Assembly (NCBI GenBank): GCA_944385445.1
Contig: CALWXF010000010.1
Location: 1-64,000, forward strand
DNA from: an uncultured Oscillospiraceae bacterium
Lineage (GTDB): Bacteria; Bacillota; Clostridia; Oscillospirales; Oscillospiraceae
Direction of reading: 5' to 3'
DNA length: 64,000 nt
The notes beneath the pieces were generated by a model, which ran no database searches, was not told the origin of the DNA, and saw only the letters and a list, made by a program, of their open reading frames with translations. The position numbers and the translations under genes are program-made. Below, one piece after another: positions 1 through 6,104 of the stretch; position 1 is the stretch's first letter; each line of letters opens with the position of its first letter.

Positions 1-60
1 CCATAAAGCACACCCCCACATCTGATACCATTTTACCAGATGCGGGGGCGTTTTGGAAGT
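1..60. terminator. Hairpin terminator at window start
   Basis: A stem pairing CCCCCACATCTG with CAGATGCGGGGG, followed by GTTTT on the plus strand. It probably ends a plus-strand gene lying before the window. No gene is visible here. Confidence 0.6.
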
Positions 61-302
61 TTTTCGACAGTCTGAAACACCCCTGAACCGAAGTTCAGGG
101 GTGTTGTAGGGGTATCTTACTTGAAGTAACGCTCCAGCTCGTCGGAATAAACTGCGCATCCGCTGCGTTTCTCCCAGGAGAAACATTCGCTGCGCTTCGT
201 GATTCCTCCTCTCCAAATCAAAGCCACTGCGTTGGGCTTTGATTTGGGGGTGTTGCCAGAGCCTTACCGTGACGGGCTGATTTTGACGTGACGAGGCCCG
301 CC
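61..302 (-). pseudogene. Decayed second copy of the rubrerythrin 3' end and its terminator
   Basis: The stretch 114-138 repeats the stop codon and last codons of the intact rubrerythrin (350-376), and 76-105 repeats its terminator hairpin, including the same GAACCGAAGTTC core. A further piece at about 255-275 resembles the sequence near the gene end (388-408), with point changes. The parts between do not encode a ferritin-like domain. This reads as the remnant of a tandem duplicate that lost almost all of its coding sequence. A third hairpin near 216-246 (CAAATCAAAGCC / GGCTTTGATTTG) is unrelated. Confidence 0.55.
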
Positions 303-309
303 ACAGATG

Positions 310-345
310 AAAAAACTCCCCTGAACCGAAGTTCAGGGGAGTTCA
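310..345 (-). terminator. Rho-independent terminator of rubrerythrin
   Basis: A 13-bp perfect stem (314-326 with 331-343) closes a loop that reads UUCG on the minus strand, followed by a U run from the A-tract at 310-315. It lies just past the rubrerythrin stop codon. Confidence 0.85.
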
Positions 346-354
346 GGAAGTCTC

Positions 355-942
355 TTACTTGAAGTAACGCTCCAGCAGACCCTTCAGAGCCTTGCCGTGG
401 CGGGCCTCGTCACGAGCCATCTCGTGCACGGTGTCGTGAATGGCGTCCAGGCCGTTCTTCTTGGCGCACACGGCCAGGTCCATCTTGCCCTGGGTAGCGC
501 CGAACTCGCAGTCCACACGCCAAGCCAGGTTGTCCTTGGTGGAGGCCTTCATGTTGGGCTCCAGCTCCTCGCCCAGCAGCTCGGCGAACTTAGCGGCGTG
601 CTCAGCCTCCTCGTAGGCGGCCTTCTCCCAGTACAGACCGATCTCGGGGTAACCCTCACGGTGAGCGATGCGGGCCATGCACAGGTACATACCAACCTCG
701 GAGCACTCGCCGGTGAAGTTGGCCATCAGCTGCTCACGGATATAAGCCTTGTCCTCGTCGCTGATGTCGGGGTTGTTCTTGACGGTCTTGCCGTAGATGC
801 CGTACTCGTGCTCGGCAGCCAGCTTCAGCTCGCCAGTCTGCTCGATGAACTTGGAGCCGGGGACGTGGCAGACGGGGCACTCGGCGGGAGCGGTCTCTCC
901 CTCGTGAATGTAACCGCAGACGGGGCAAATCCATTTCTTCAT
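355..942 (-). CDS. Reverse rubrerythrin (rubredoxin domain first)
   Basis: Peroxide- and oxygen-detoxifying non-haem iron protein of 195 residues. A rubredoxin-type iron site comes first (Cys6, Cys9, Cys22, Cys25). A ferritin-like four-helix domain follows, with Glu/His di-iron motifs near residues 78-82 (GECSE), 112-116 (EEAEH) and about 180 (RDEARH). Classical rubrerythrins have the opposite domain order. The reversed form is known in clostridia as an NADH-linked, PerR-controlled peroxidase. The start at 942 is chosen because an AGGAGA site lies 8 bases upstream and the conserved N-terminus begins there. The gene follows a Fur-family regulator by 14 bases, so the pair is probably one transcript and the regulator would control its own detoxifying enzyme. 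Confidence 0.93.
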   Translation of the reverse strand: MKKWICPVCGYIHEGETAPAECPVCHVPGSKFIEQTGELKLAAEHEYGIYGKTVKNNPDISDEDKAYIREQLMANFTGECSEVGMYLCMARIAHREGYPEIGLYWEKAAYEEAEHAAKFAELLGEELEPNMKASTKDNLAWRVDCEFGATQGKMDLAVCAKKNGLDAIHDTVHEMARDEARHGKALKGLLERYFK

Positions 943-956
943 GATAATAATCTCCT

Positions 957-1349
957 TCACTGTTTTAATTTTTTGCAGGCCTGACATAGGCCAAAGACAT
1001 GAACCTCATAGCTTTTTGCTTCGAACCCAAATTGTTTGCTGCACTCCTCCACATACCCCTGGGTGGGGGGACTGGGAGGCAGGTCCAGAACGGAACCGCA
1101 GCAGGTACACACAAAGTGTGCGTGGGGACTCACATCCCCGTCATACCGCTCTTGGCCATTGACCGTTCCCACCCGCTTGATGAGCCCATGCTCACACAGC
1201 TGGCTGAGATTGCGGTACACCGTGCCCAGACTCAGGTCTGGATACAAGGGCCGGAGCTGCTGAAAGATCCAGTCTGCCGAGGGGTGGCAGTCGGTGCTTC
1301 GCAGCAAGTCCAGCATGGCGTCGCGCTTCACGCTGCGTCTGCAGATCAT
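957..1349 (-). CDS. perR: Fur-family transcriptional regulator, PerR-like
   Basis: A 130-residue winged-helix regulator of the Fur superfamily. The N-terminal DNA-binding half includes the family signature [16 protein letters not shown]. The C-terminal half has the metal-binding PHAHFVC motif and two CxxC pairs (CTCC and CQAC) that normally hold structural zinc. Operon pairing with reverse rubrerythrin favours PerR, a peroxide sensor, over Fur or Zur, but the histidine/aspartate set that decides this cannot be settled by eye. The ATG at 1349 has GAGGTG 7 bases upstream. A promoter at 1387-1415 precedes it. Confidence 0.8.
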   Translation of the reverse strand: MICRRSVKRDAMLDLLRSTDCHPSADWIFQQLRPLYPDLSLGTVYRNLSQLCEHGLIKRVGTVNGQERYDGDVSPHAHFVCTCCGSVLDLPPSPPTQGYVEECSKQFGFEAKSYEVHVFGLCQACKKLKQ

Positions 1350-1363
1350 TGCTGTCACCTCGC

Positions 1364-1415
1364 TAACAGGAACTGTTCTTGTTAAGAGAATACCACAGGG
1401 GTGCCTGTTTGTAAA
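1364..1415 (-). promoter_or_regulatory. perR-rubrerythrin promoter with candidate operator
   Basis: On the minus strand, TTTACA (1410-1415) and TATTCT (1387-1392) are 17 bases apart. Overlapping or just downstream of the -10 are small inverted repeats: AACAG-GAA-CTGTT (1365-1377) and TTCT-N7-AGAA (1376-1390). They could be an autoregulatory site, but they do not closely match the Bacillus PerR box. Confidence 0.5.
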
Positions 1416-1461
1416 GAGGAAAATTGAGATTTTTCAAATTTTTTACGAGGCTGTGACGGGG

Positions 1462-1686
1462 CTATACAAACAGCTCTTCATAGGAGACTTCCAGCAGTTC
1501 GTGGAGAAGTTTCAGCTCGTCGGGGTAGATGTGGCGCTGTCCCACTTCCATCTTGGCCAGGGCACTGCGGGTGATGTCGCAGCCACGGGTTTGAAGCTGG
1601 GCGGCCAGCTGTTCCTGGGACAGGCCGTGCTTGAGACGCAGCGTGCGGATGTTCTGACCCAAGGCGTACTCATACTCAGTATTCAT
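1462..1686 (-). CDS. Small XRE-family helix-turn-helix regulator
   Basis: A 74-residue protein that is almost only a Cro/C1-type DNA-binding domain: NIRTLRLKHGLSQEQLAAQL, then a recognition region with ITRSALAKMEVGQR. The ATG at 1686 has AAGGAGTG upstream. It is divergent from the SLOG gene at 1789, and two near-identical GCAC-N8-GTGC sites lie between them, one behind each promoter. That suggests this protein represses both itself and the SLOG gene. No sensor domain is visible. Confidence 0.85.
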   Translation of the reverse strand: MNTEYEYALGQNIRTLRLKHGLSQEQLAAQLQTRGCDITRSALAKMEVGQRHIYPDELKLLHELLEVSYEELFV

Positions 1687-1700
1687 TGATAACACTCCTT

Positions 1701-1716
1701 GCACTAGTTCTGGTGC
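1701..1716. promoter_or_regulatory. Operator copy 1, GCAC-N8-GTGC
   Basis: The 16-mer GCACTAGTTCTGGTGC lies just in front of the XRE ribosome site, downstream of a likely minus-strand -10 (TAGAAT, 1728-1733). It has the same outer half-sites and spacing as the perfect palindrome at 1755-1770. Confidence 0.5.
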
Positions 1717-1724
1717 AGTTTGTG

Positions 1725-1753
1725 TTGATTCTATTCGATTCTTTCTTTATAAT
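1725..1753 (+). promoter_or_regulatory. Promoter of the SLOG gene
   Basis: TTGATT (1725-1730) and a perfect TATAAT (1748-1753) are 17 bases apart, with the palindromic operator starting 2 bases downstream. Confidence 0.75.
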
Positions 1754-1754
1754 T

Positions 1755-1770
1755 GCACCTATATAGGTGC
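1755..1770. promoter_or_regulatory. Operator copy 2, perfect 16-bp palindrome
   Basis: GCACCTATATAGGTGC is a perfect palindrome centred near the expected transcription start of the SLOG gene. It is 54 bp from the matching site at 1701-1716. Its position fits a repressor site for the divergent XRE protein. Confidence 0.6.
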
Positions 1771-1788
1771 ATAAAGGAGAGAAAGAAA

Positions 1789-2256
1789 ATGAAGATAGGC
1801 ATGAGGGATAAAACTTGTTGTTTTACTGGGCATCGCACTCTTCCACAGAATGAGAGAGATGAAGTCCGGGAGCGTTTATACATTGTATTACACAAATTGA
1901 TTGTACAGTATTTTGGAAGCGGGGGAGCCATGGGATTCGATTTGTTGGCGGCGGAAGTTGTCTTAGAGTTGAGAAAGAGGTATCCCCACATTCGTCTCAT
2001 TATGGTCTTACCATATGAGAATCAAGAGCGGGGGTGGGATGAGGAGGAGGTAAGACGCTATCACACGATTTTGGAGCAGGCGAATAAGGTGGTATATTTG
2101 CAAAGGGAGTATCGCTGTGGGTGTATGTTGAGGCGCAATCGCTATTTGGTGGATAACAGTAGAGTATGTGTGGCCTATTGTACCCGTGTGTTTGGCGGGA
2201 CTGCCTATACGGTGAACTATGCCAAGAGAGTGGGCATTCCCATTCTTTATATCTAA
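1789..2256 (+). CDS. SLOG-superfamily protein (DUF1273/YoqJ-like)
   Basis: A 155-residue Rossmann-like protein of the SLOG nucleotide-binding superfamily. Family signatures are TGHR near residue 14, a glycine-rich GSGGAMGFDLLAAE around 45-58, a central LIMVLPYENQ strand, and GGTAYTVNYA near the C-terminus. SLOG proteins bind or sense nucleotides and NAD-related ligands, and some serve phage defence. The DUF1273 branch has no assigned reaction. The start is the ATG at 1789 with GGAG 11 bases upstream. The in-frame TTG at 1753 lies inside the -10/operator region and is not plausible. The gene is AT-richer than the window average and probably acquired. Confidence 0.75.
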   Translation: MKIGMRDKTCCFTGHRTLPQNERDEVRERLYIVLHKLIVQYFGSGGAMGFDLLAAEVVLELRKRYPHIRLIMVLPYENQERGWDEEEVRRYHTILEQANKVVYLQREYRCGCMLRRNRYLVDNSRVCVAYCTRVFGGTAYTVNYAKRVGIPILYI

Positions 2257-2267
2257 GAAAGAAAAAA

Positions 2268-2297
2268 GGAGCACTTGCCGCTGCAAGTGCTCCTTTC
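2268..2297 (+). terminator. Terminator of the SLOG gene
   Basis: The stem GGAGCACTTGC / GCAAGTGCTCC with a 4-base loop is followed by TTT, 12 bases after the stop codon. Confidence 0.8.
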
Positions 2298-2299
2298 CG

Positions 2300-2782
2300 T
2301 GTAAGACGTGTATTTTCAGTCGGTAAGCCGTTATCTGATCAAAGAAATAAATGTGAAAGAAATGATTTCGACTAGGGGAGGAGTATTGAACTTAGCACGA
2401 TATAAAAAATGATAATTATTTGTACATCATCTGTGTGTCGCGCTATATGAACGATAAGATAAAGATATCGCATTGATTATAAGTAGAACGAATGTTCGTG
2501 TCAATGAATATATATGGGAATTAAGGAAGAGATATACAGATAGATAGGTTCATGGAGGTCGGGAATTCTCGTTAGATACATTTATGGATATATATGAGGG
2601 AGATGATATGTCTATAGAAGATGTAAACTAAAGAGCTTTGTCATAAAGGAAGAAAACTGTGGGTACAGGAGAGAGAGATTTGTTGTGCGAAATGTCATAT
2701 TTATCAACTTACCATTGTGCATGTAGACAAAAAATGGCCAATACGACTAAAATATGTAATAATGTATTGTAACATATACTAT
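2300..2782. other. AT-rich stretch without an intact gene
   Basis: About 480 bases, much more AT-rich than the flanks, with no complete reading frame of note. The plus-strand frame at about 2474-2632 reads as a possible broken short gene: RTNVRVNEYIWELRKRYTDR, a stop, then REFSLDTFMDIYEGDDMSIE ending at a TAA near 2632. It could be the remains of a small mobile-element gene. I do not recognise a family. Confidence 0.35.
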
Positions 2783-2783
2783 T

Positions 2784-2864
2784 TTGACGTAAAACAACAA
2801 ATGTGTATATATAGAAAGTGTATCTCCATTTTATTCCCATAAAAAAGGTGATACACTTTCTATA
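2784..2864 (+). promoter_or_regulatory. Promoter and inverted repeat of the alpha-galactoside operon
   Basis: TTGACG (2784-2789) is followed by TATATA options at 2806-2813 (16-18 base spacing). An inverted repeat with 15-bp perfect arms (2810-2824 and 2850-2864, core AGAAAGTGTATC) starts at the -10 and spans the likely transcription start. It could be an operator for the operon's AraC protein or another regulator, or a leader hairpin in the mRNA. Confidence 0.55.
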
Positions 2865-2971
2865 CAAACACCAGAGGAAAAGTCGTGAGCTGGCCAGCTT
2901 AAGGGAGACAAAACCTCCGAAACCATGTGGTGTTGGATCCTGGTAAATTCAACAATTTGAAAGGAGATATA

Positions 2972-4258
2972 ATGATGAGACGATGGAAAAAGATAGGAGC
3001 ACTTGCCCTTGCAACCACGCTTTCCCTGAGCCTGGCGGCCTGTGGAGGCGGCAACAACAAATCTGCTGATGGCACCCTGACTATGCAGATCTGGGACACT
3101 GCCCAGCGTGATGCCATGCAGGCCCTGGCGGATGCCTATCATGAGATCAACCCCGATGTGACCATCGAAGTGCAAGTCACCAGCTGGGACGAGTATTGGA
3201 CCAAGCTGGAGGCCGCTGCCGGTTCTGGCAACCTCCCTGATGTGTTCTGGATGCACACCAACAACATTCTGATGTATGCAGACAACGGCATGTTGGCAGA
3301 TGTCACCGATCTCTATGACGACGATACATACTCTCACTACTCTGACATCTCCATTGCAAATACCCAGGGCAGTGATGGACGCATGTACGGCGTGCCCAAG
3401 GACAAGGACACCGTGTGCCTGGTCTACAACAAGGAGATGTTTGATGCTGCCGGTGTGAGCTATCCCGATGAGAACTGGACCTGGGATGACTTGGTGGAGG
3501 CCTCCGAGAAGATTTACGAGGCCACCGGCAAGTATGGATATATGGCCTACGCCGACGATCAGCTGGGCTATTGGAACTATGTTTACCAGAATGGCGGCTA
3601 CATCCTCAACGAGGACAAGACCGCAGCCGGTCTGGACCAGCCCGCCACCATTGAGGCCATGAAGTTCTACATTGGCCTGCAGGACAACGACTGGTGCCCC
3701 GACCAGACCTACTTTGCCGAGACCGCTCCCGGCAACGCCTTCTTCTCCGAGCAGGGCGCCATGTTCTTTGAGGGCACCTGGAGCCTGCTCAGCGAGATGC
3801 AGAACTACCCTGAGATGCAGGGCAAGTGGGACGTGGCCGTGCTGCCCAAGGCTCCCAACCCCGCCACTGGCGACGGACGTGCCACCATCTCCAACGGTCT
3901 GTGCTACGCTACCTCCGCCGACAACCAGGACAACGAGACGGTGATGAACTTCCTGCGCTGGCTGGGCACCGAGGAAGCCCAGCAGATTCAGTCCTCCTAC
4001 GGCGCCGCCATCTCCGCCTATGAGGGCTGCGAGGACGAGTGGGTGGCCGCCTTCGACCAGTTCAACTACAAACTCAACGTTCAGGCCTGTGTGGACATGT
4101 TCGACTACTCCGTGCAGTCGGTCAACGATGCCACCCGCCCCGTGTGGAAGAGCAAGGTCTCTGACGAGCTGCTGCGCATTTACAGCGGCGAGGTGTCTGT
4201 GGACGACGGCCTGAAGAACATGAACGACGCCATCAACAGCGCCATTGCCGAGGGCTAA
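2972..4258 (+). CDS. Sugar ABC transporter substrate-binding lipoprotein (MsmE-like)
   Basis: A 428-residue family-1 solute-binding protein. A signal peptide ends at the lipobox LAACGGG, so Cys24 would be lipidated and the protein anchored outside the membrane. The body has features of oligosaccharide binders: the early TLTMQIWDTAQRDAMQAL strand-helix, the NLPDVFWMHTNN segment, and GAMFFEGTW. It captures the sugar for the two permeases encoded next. Adjacent alpha-galactosidase and amylosucrase-type genes suggest raffinose-family oligosaccharides. The ATG at 2972 has AAGGAG 5 bases upstream. A strong intercistronic hairpin follows the gene. Confidence 0.9.
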   Translation: MMRRWKKIGALALATTLSLSLAACGGGNNKSADGTLTMQIWDTAQRDAMQALADAYHEINPDVTIEVQVTSWDEYWTKLEAAAGSGNLPDVFWMHTNNILMYADNGMLADVTDLYDDDTYSHYSDISIANTQGSDGRMYGVPKDKDTVCLVYNKEMFDAAGVSYPDENWTWDDLVEASEKIYEATGKYGYMAYADDQLGYWNYVYQNGGYILNEDKTAAGLDQPATIEAMKFYIGLQDNDWCPDQTYFAETAPGNAFFSEQGAMFFEGTWSLLSEMQNYPEMQGKWDVAVLPKAPNPATGDGRATISNGLCYATSADNQDNETVMNFLRWLGTEEAQQIQSSYGAAISAYEGCEDEWVAAFDQFNYKLNVQACVDMFDYSVQSVNDATRPVWKSKVSDELLRIYSGEVSVDDGLKNMNDAINSAIAEG

Positions 4259-4260
4259 GA

Positions 4261-4300
4261 AACACCGGGCAGGTCGGAGGAAACTCCGACCTGTGGTGTT
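4261..4300 (+). other. Intercistronic hairpin after the binding-protein gene
   Basis: CAGGTCGGAG and CTCCGACCTG close a GAAA (GNRA) tetraloop at 4270-4293, extended by AACACC/GGTGTT. There is no U run, so it is more likely an mRNA 3'-end stabiliser than a full terminator. That would give more binding protein than permease. Confidence 0.65.
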
Positions 4301-4316
4301 CCTGACCTCCCCTGGA

Positions 4317-4330
4317 TGAGAACGTTTTCA
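4317..4330 (+). promoter_or_regulatory. cre-like catabolite site
   Basis: TGAGAACGTTTTCA fits the CcpA cre consensus WTGNNARCGNWWWCAW at every position but the last. It lies between the binding-protein and permease genes, just before the permease ribosome site. A roadblock role for carbon catabolite control is an inference. Confidence 0.5.
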
Positions 4331-4349
4331 GAGAAAGGAGTGCAGACGG

Positions 4350-5237
4350 ATGAAGAAAAAGAAGTCTGCTGCCGCTCGCAGTGAGCAGCGCTGGGCCTGG
4401 ATCATGGTGGCCCCCACCATCATCGGCCTGATCATCCTCAACTATATTCCCCTGATTCAAACCATCATTTTAAGCTTTTCCAAGACCAAGACCTTCGGCG
4501 CCACCCAGTTCAACGGCATTGAAAACTACATCGACATGTTCCAGTCCCCGGAGTTTTGGAAGGCCACCTGGAACACGGTGTACTTCTGTATTTTGACCGT
4601 GCCGGTGGGCATCATCCTGGCGTTGCTGGTGGCTGTGCTGCTCAACGCCAAGGTGAAGTTCAAGGGCGGGTTCCGTGCCATCTACTTCCTGCCCATGGTG
4701 TGTGCCCCCGCCGCCATCGCCATGGTGTGGCGGTGGATGTTCAACGGTGAGTACGGCATCATCAACGCCATCTTCGGCGTGGATGTCAACTGGCTGACCA
4801 ACCCTGTCACCGCCGTGCTGGCCTGTGCCATTGTGGCCATCTGGAGCTCCATCGGCTATGACGCCGTGCTGCTGCTCTCCGGCTTGCAGAGCATCTCCAA
4901 GAGCTACTATGAGGCCGCCCGCATTGACGGCGCCAGCCGCATCAAGCAGTTTTTCTCCATCACCCTGCCCATGGTTTCCCCCACCTTGTTCGTCACCCTG
5001 ATCATGCGCATGATGGCATCTTTGAAGGTGTATGACCTCATCTACATGATGGTGGACCAGACCAACCCCGTACTGCCCGACGTGCAGAGCTTGATGTATC
5101 TGTTCTACCGGGAGGCCTTCGTGGCCGGCAACAAGGGTTACGCATCCGCCATTGTGGTGTGGACCATCCTCCTCATCGGCATCGTGACCATTGTGCAGTT
5201 CATTGGCCAGAAAAAGTGGGTCAACTACGACGTGTAA
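4350..5237 (+). CDS. Sugar ABC transporter permease 1 (MsmF-like)
   Basis: A 295-residue inner-membrane permease with about six hydrophobic helices. The cytoplasmic EAA loop (EAARIDGASRIKQFFSITLP, near residues 189-208) contacts the ATPase. This matches the MalF/MsmF class of binding-protein-dependent sugar importers. AAAGGAG lies 9 bases before the start. It forms the channel with the next gene, and the ATPase is probably the MsmK-type protein encoded at 12064. Confidence 0.93.
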   Translation: MKKKKSAAARSEQRWAWIMVAPTIIGLIILNYIPLIQTIILSFSKTKTFGATQFNGIENYIDMFQSPEFWKATWNTVYFCILTVPVGIILALLVAVLLNAKVKFKGGFRAIYFLPMVCAPAAIAMVWRWMFNGEYGIINAIFGVDVNWLTNPVTAVLACAIVAIWSSIGYDAVLLLSGLQSISKSYYEAARIDGASRIKQFFSITLPMVSPTLFVTLIMRMMASLKVYDLIYMMVDQTNPVLPDVQSLMYLFYREAFVAGNKGYASAIVVWTILLIGIVTIVQFIGQKKWVNYDV

Positions 5238-5250
5238 TAGGAGGGCCAGC

Positions 5251-6090
5251 ATGAACAGAACAACTCGAATCGGCGGCAAATCCGCCGCCACGGTGATCAC
5301 CTATGCCTGTCTGATCATCGGCTCTGTGATTATGATCTTCCCCTTTGTGTGGATGATCCTCACCGCCCTCAAGTCCATGTCCGAGAGCGTGCGCATTCCT
5401 CCCACCTTCTTCCCGGAAGTGCCGTATTTTGAAAACTTCCAGTACGCCCTGACCAGCCTGCCCTTTGGCAAGCTGTACATCAACACCGCCCTGATGGTGC
5501 TGGGCCGTGTGGTCTGCGCCATTGTGTTCAGCTCCATGGCGGGCTACGCCTTTGCCAAGCTGCACTTCAAGGGCAAAAACCTGCTCTTTGCCCTGGTGCT
5601 GATCCAGATGATGATGCCCTCCCAGATCTTCGTCATTCCCCAGTACGAGATGCTGTCCAAGGTGGGTATGACCGAGAGCATCTTCGCCCTGATTTTCCCC
5701 GGTCTGGTCAGCGCCTTTGGTACCTTCTTCCTCCGCCAGGCCTACATGGGCATCCCCGACGAAATCGCCGAGGCGGCCTATCTGGACGGCTGCAACCAGT
5801 GGCAGGCCTTTTATAAGGTGCTCTTCCCCCTCACGGGCAGCGCCATTGCCGCTCTGACCATCTTCACCGCCGTGTTTGCCTATGCAGACCTGATGTGGCC
5901 TCTGGTGGTCAACACCGACATCAACCTGATGACCCTTTCCTCCGGCCTGGCCACCCTCAAGGGCCAGTTCACCACCAACTACCCGGTGCTCATGGCAGGC
6001 AGCCTGTTTGCCATGGTGCCCATGCTCGTGCTCTATCTCATCTTCCAGCGCCAGTTCATTGAGGGCATTGCTCTGACTGGCGGAAAATAA
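5251..6090 (+). CDS. Sugar ABC transporter permease 2 (MsmG-like)
   Basis: A 279-residue permease of the MalG/MsmG class with six predicted helices and the EAA loop EAAYLDGCNQWQAFYKVLFP. The N-terminal helix plus the FVWMILTALKSMSE segment is typical. The start at 5251 is preceded by TAGGAGGG and lies 13 bases after the stop of permease 1. A longer in-frame reading begins inside the previous gene and is unlikely. It pairs with permease 1 in the membrane. Confidence 0.93.
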   Translation: MNRTTRIGGKSAATVITYACLIIGSVIMIFPFVWMILTALKSMSESVRIPPTFFPEVPYFENFQYALTSLPFGKLYINTALMVLGRVVCAIVFSSMAGYAFAKLHFKGKNLLFALVLIQMMMPSQIFVIPQYEMLSKVGMTESIFALIFPGLVSAFGTFFLRQAYMGIPDEIAEAAYLDGCNQWQAFYKVLFPLTGSAIAALTIFTAVFAYADLMWPLVVNTDINLMTLSSGLATLKGQFTTNYPVLMAGSLFAMVPMLVLYLIFQRQFIEGIALTGGK

Positions 6091-6104
6091 AAGGATGATT
6101 CCCC

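Noticed and set aside
397..984. Long plus-strand frame opposite rubrerythrin
   Set aside because: It is the antisense of a conserved gene, valine/leucine-rich without family motifs, and has no ribosome site.
2268..2971. CRISPR-like array in the AT-rich region
   Set aside because: No regularly spaced identical repeats are present; only single inverted repeats.
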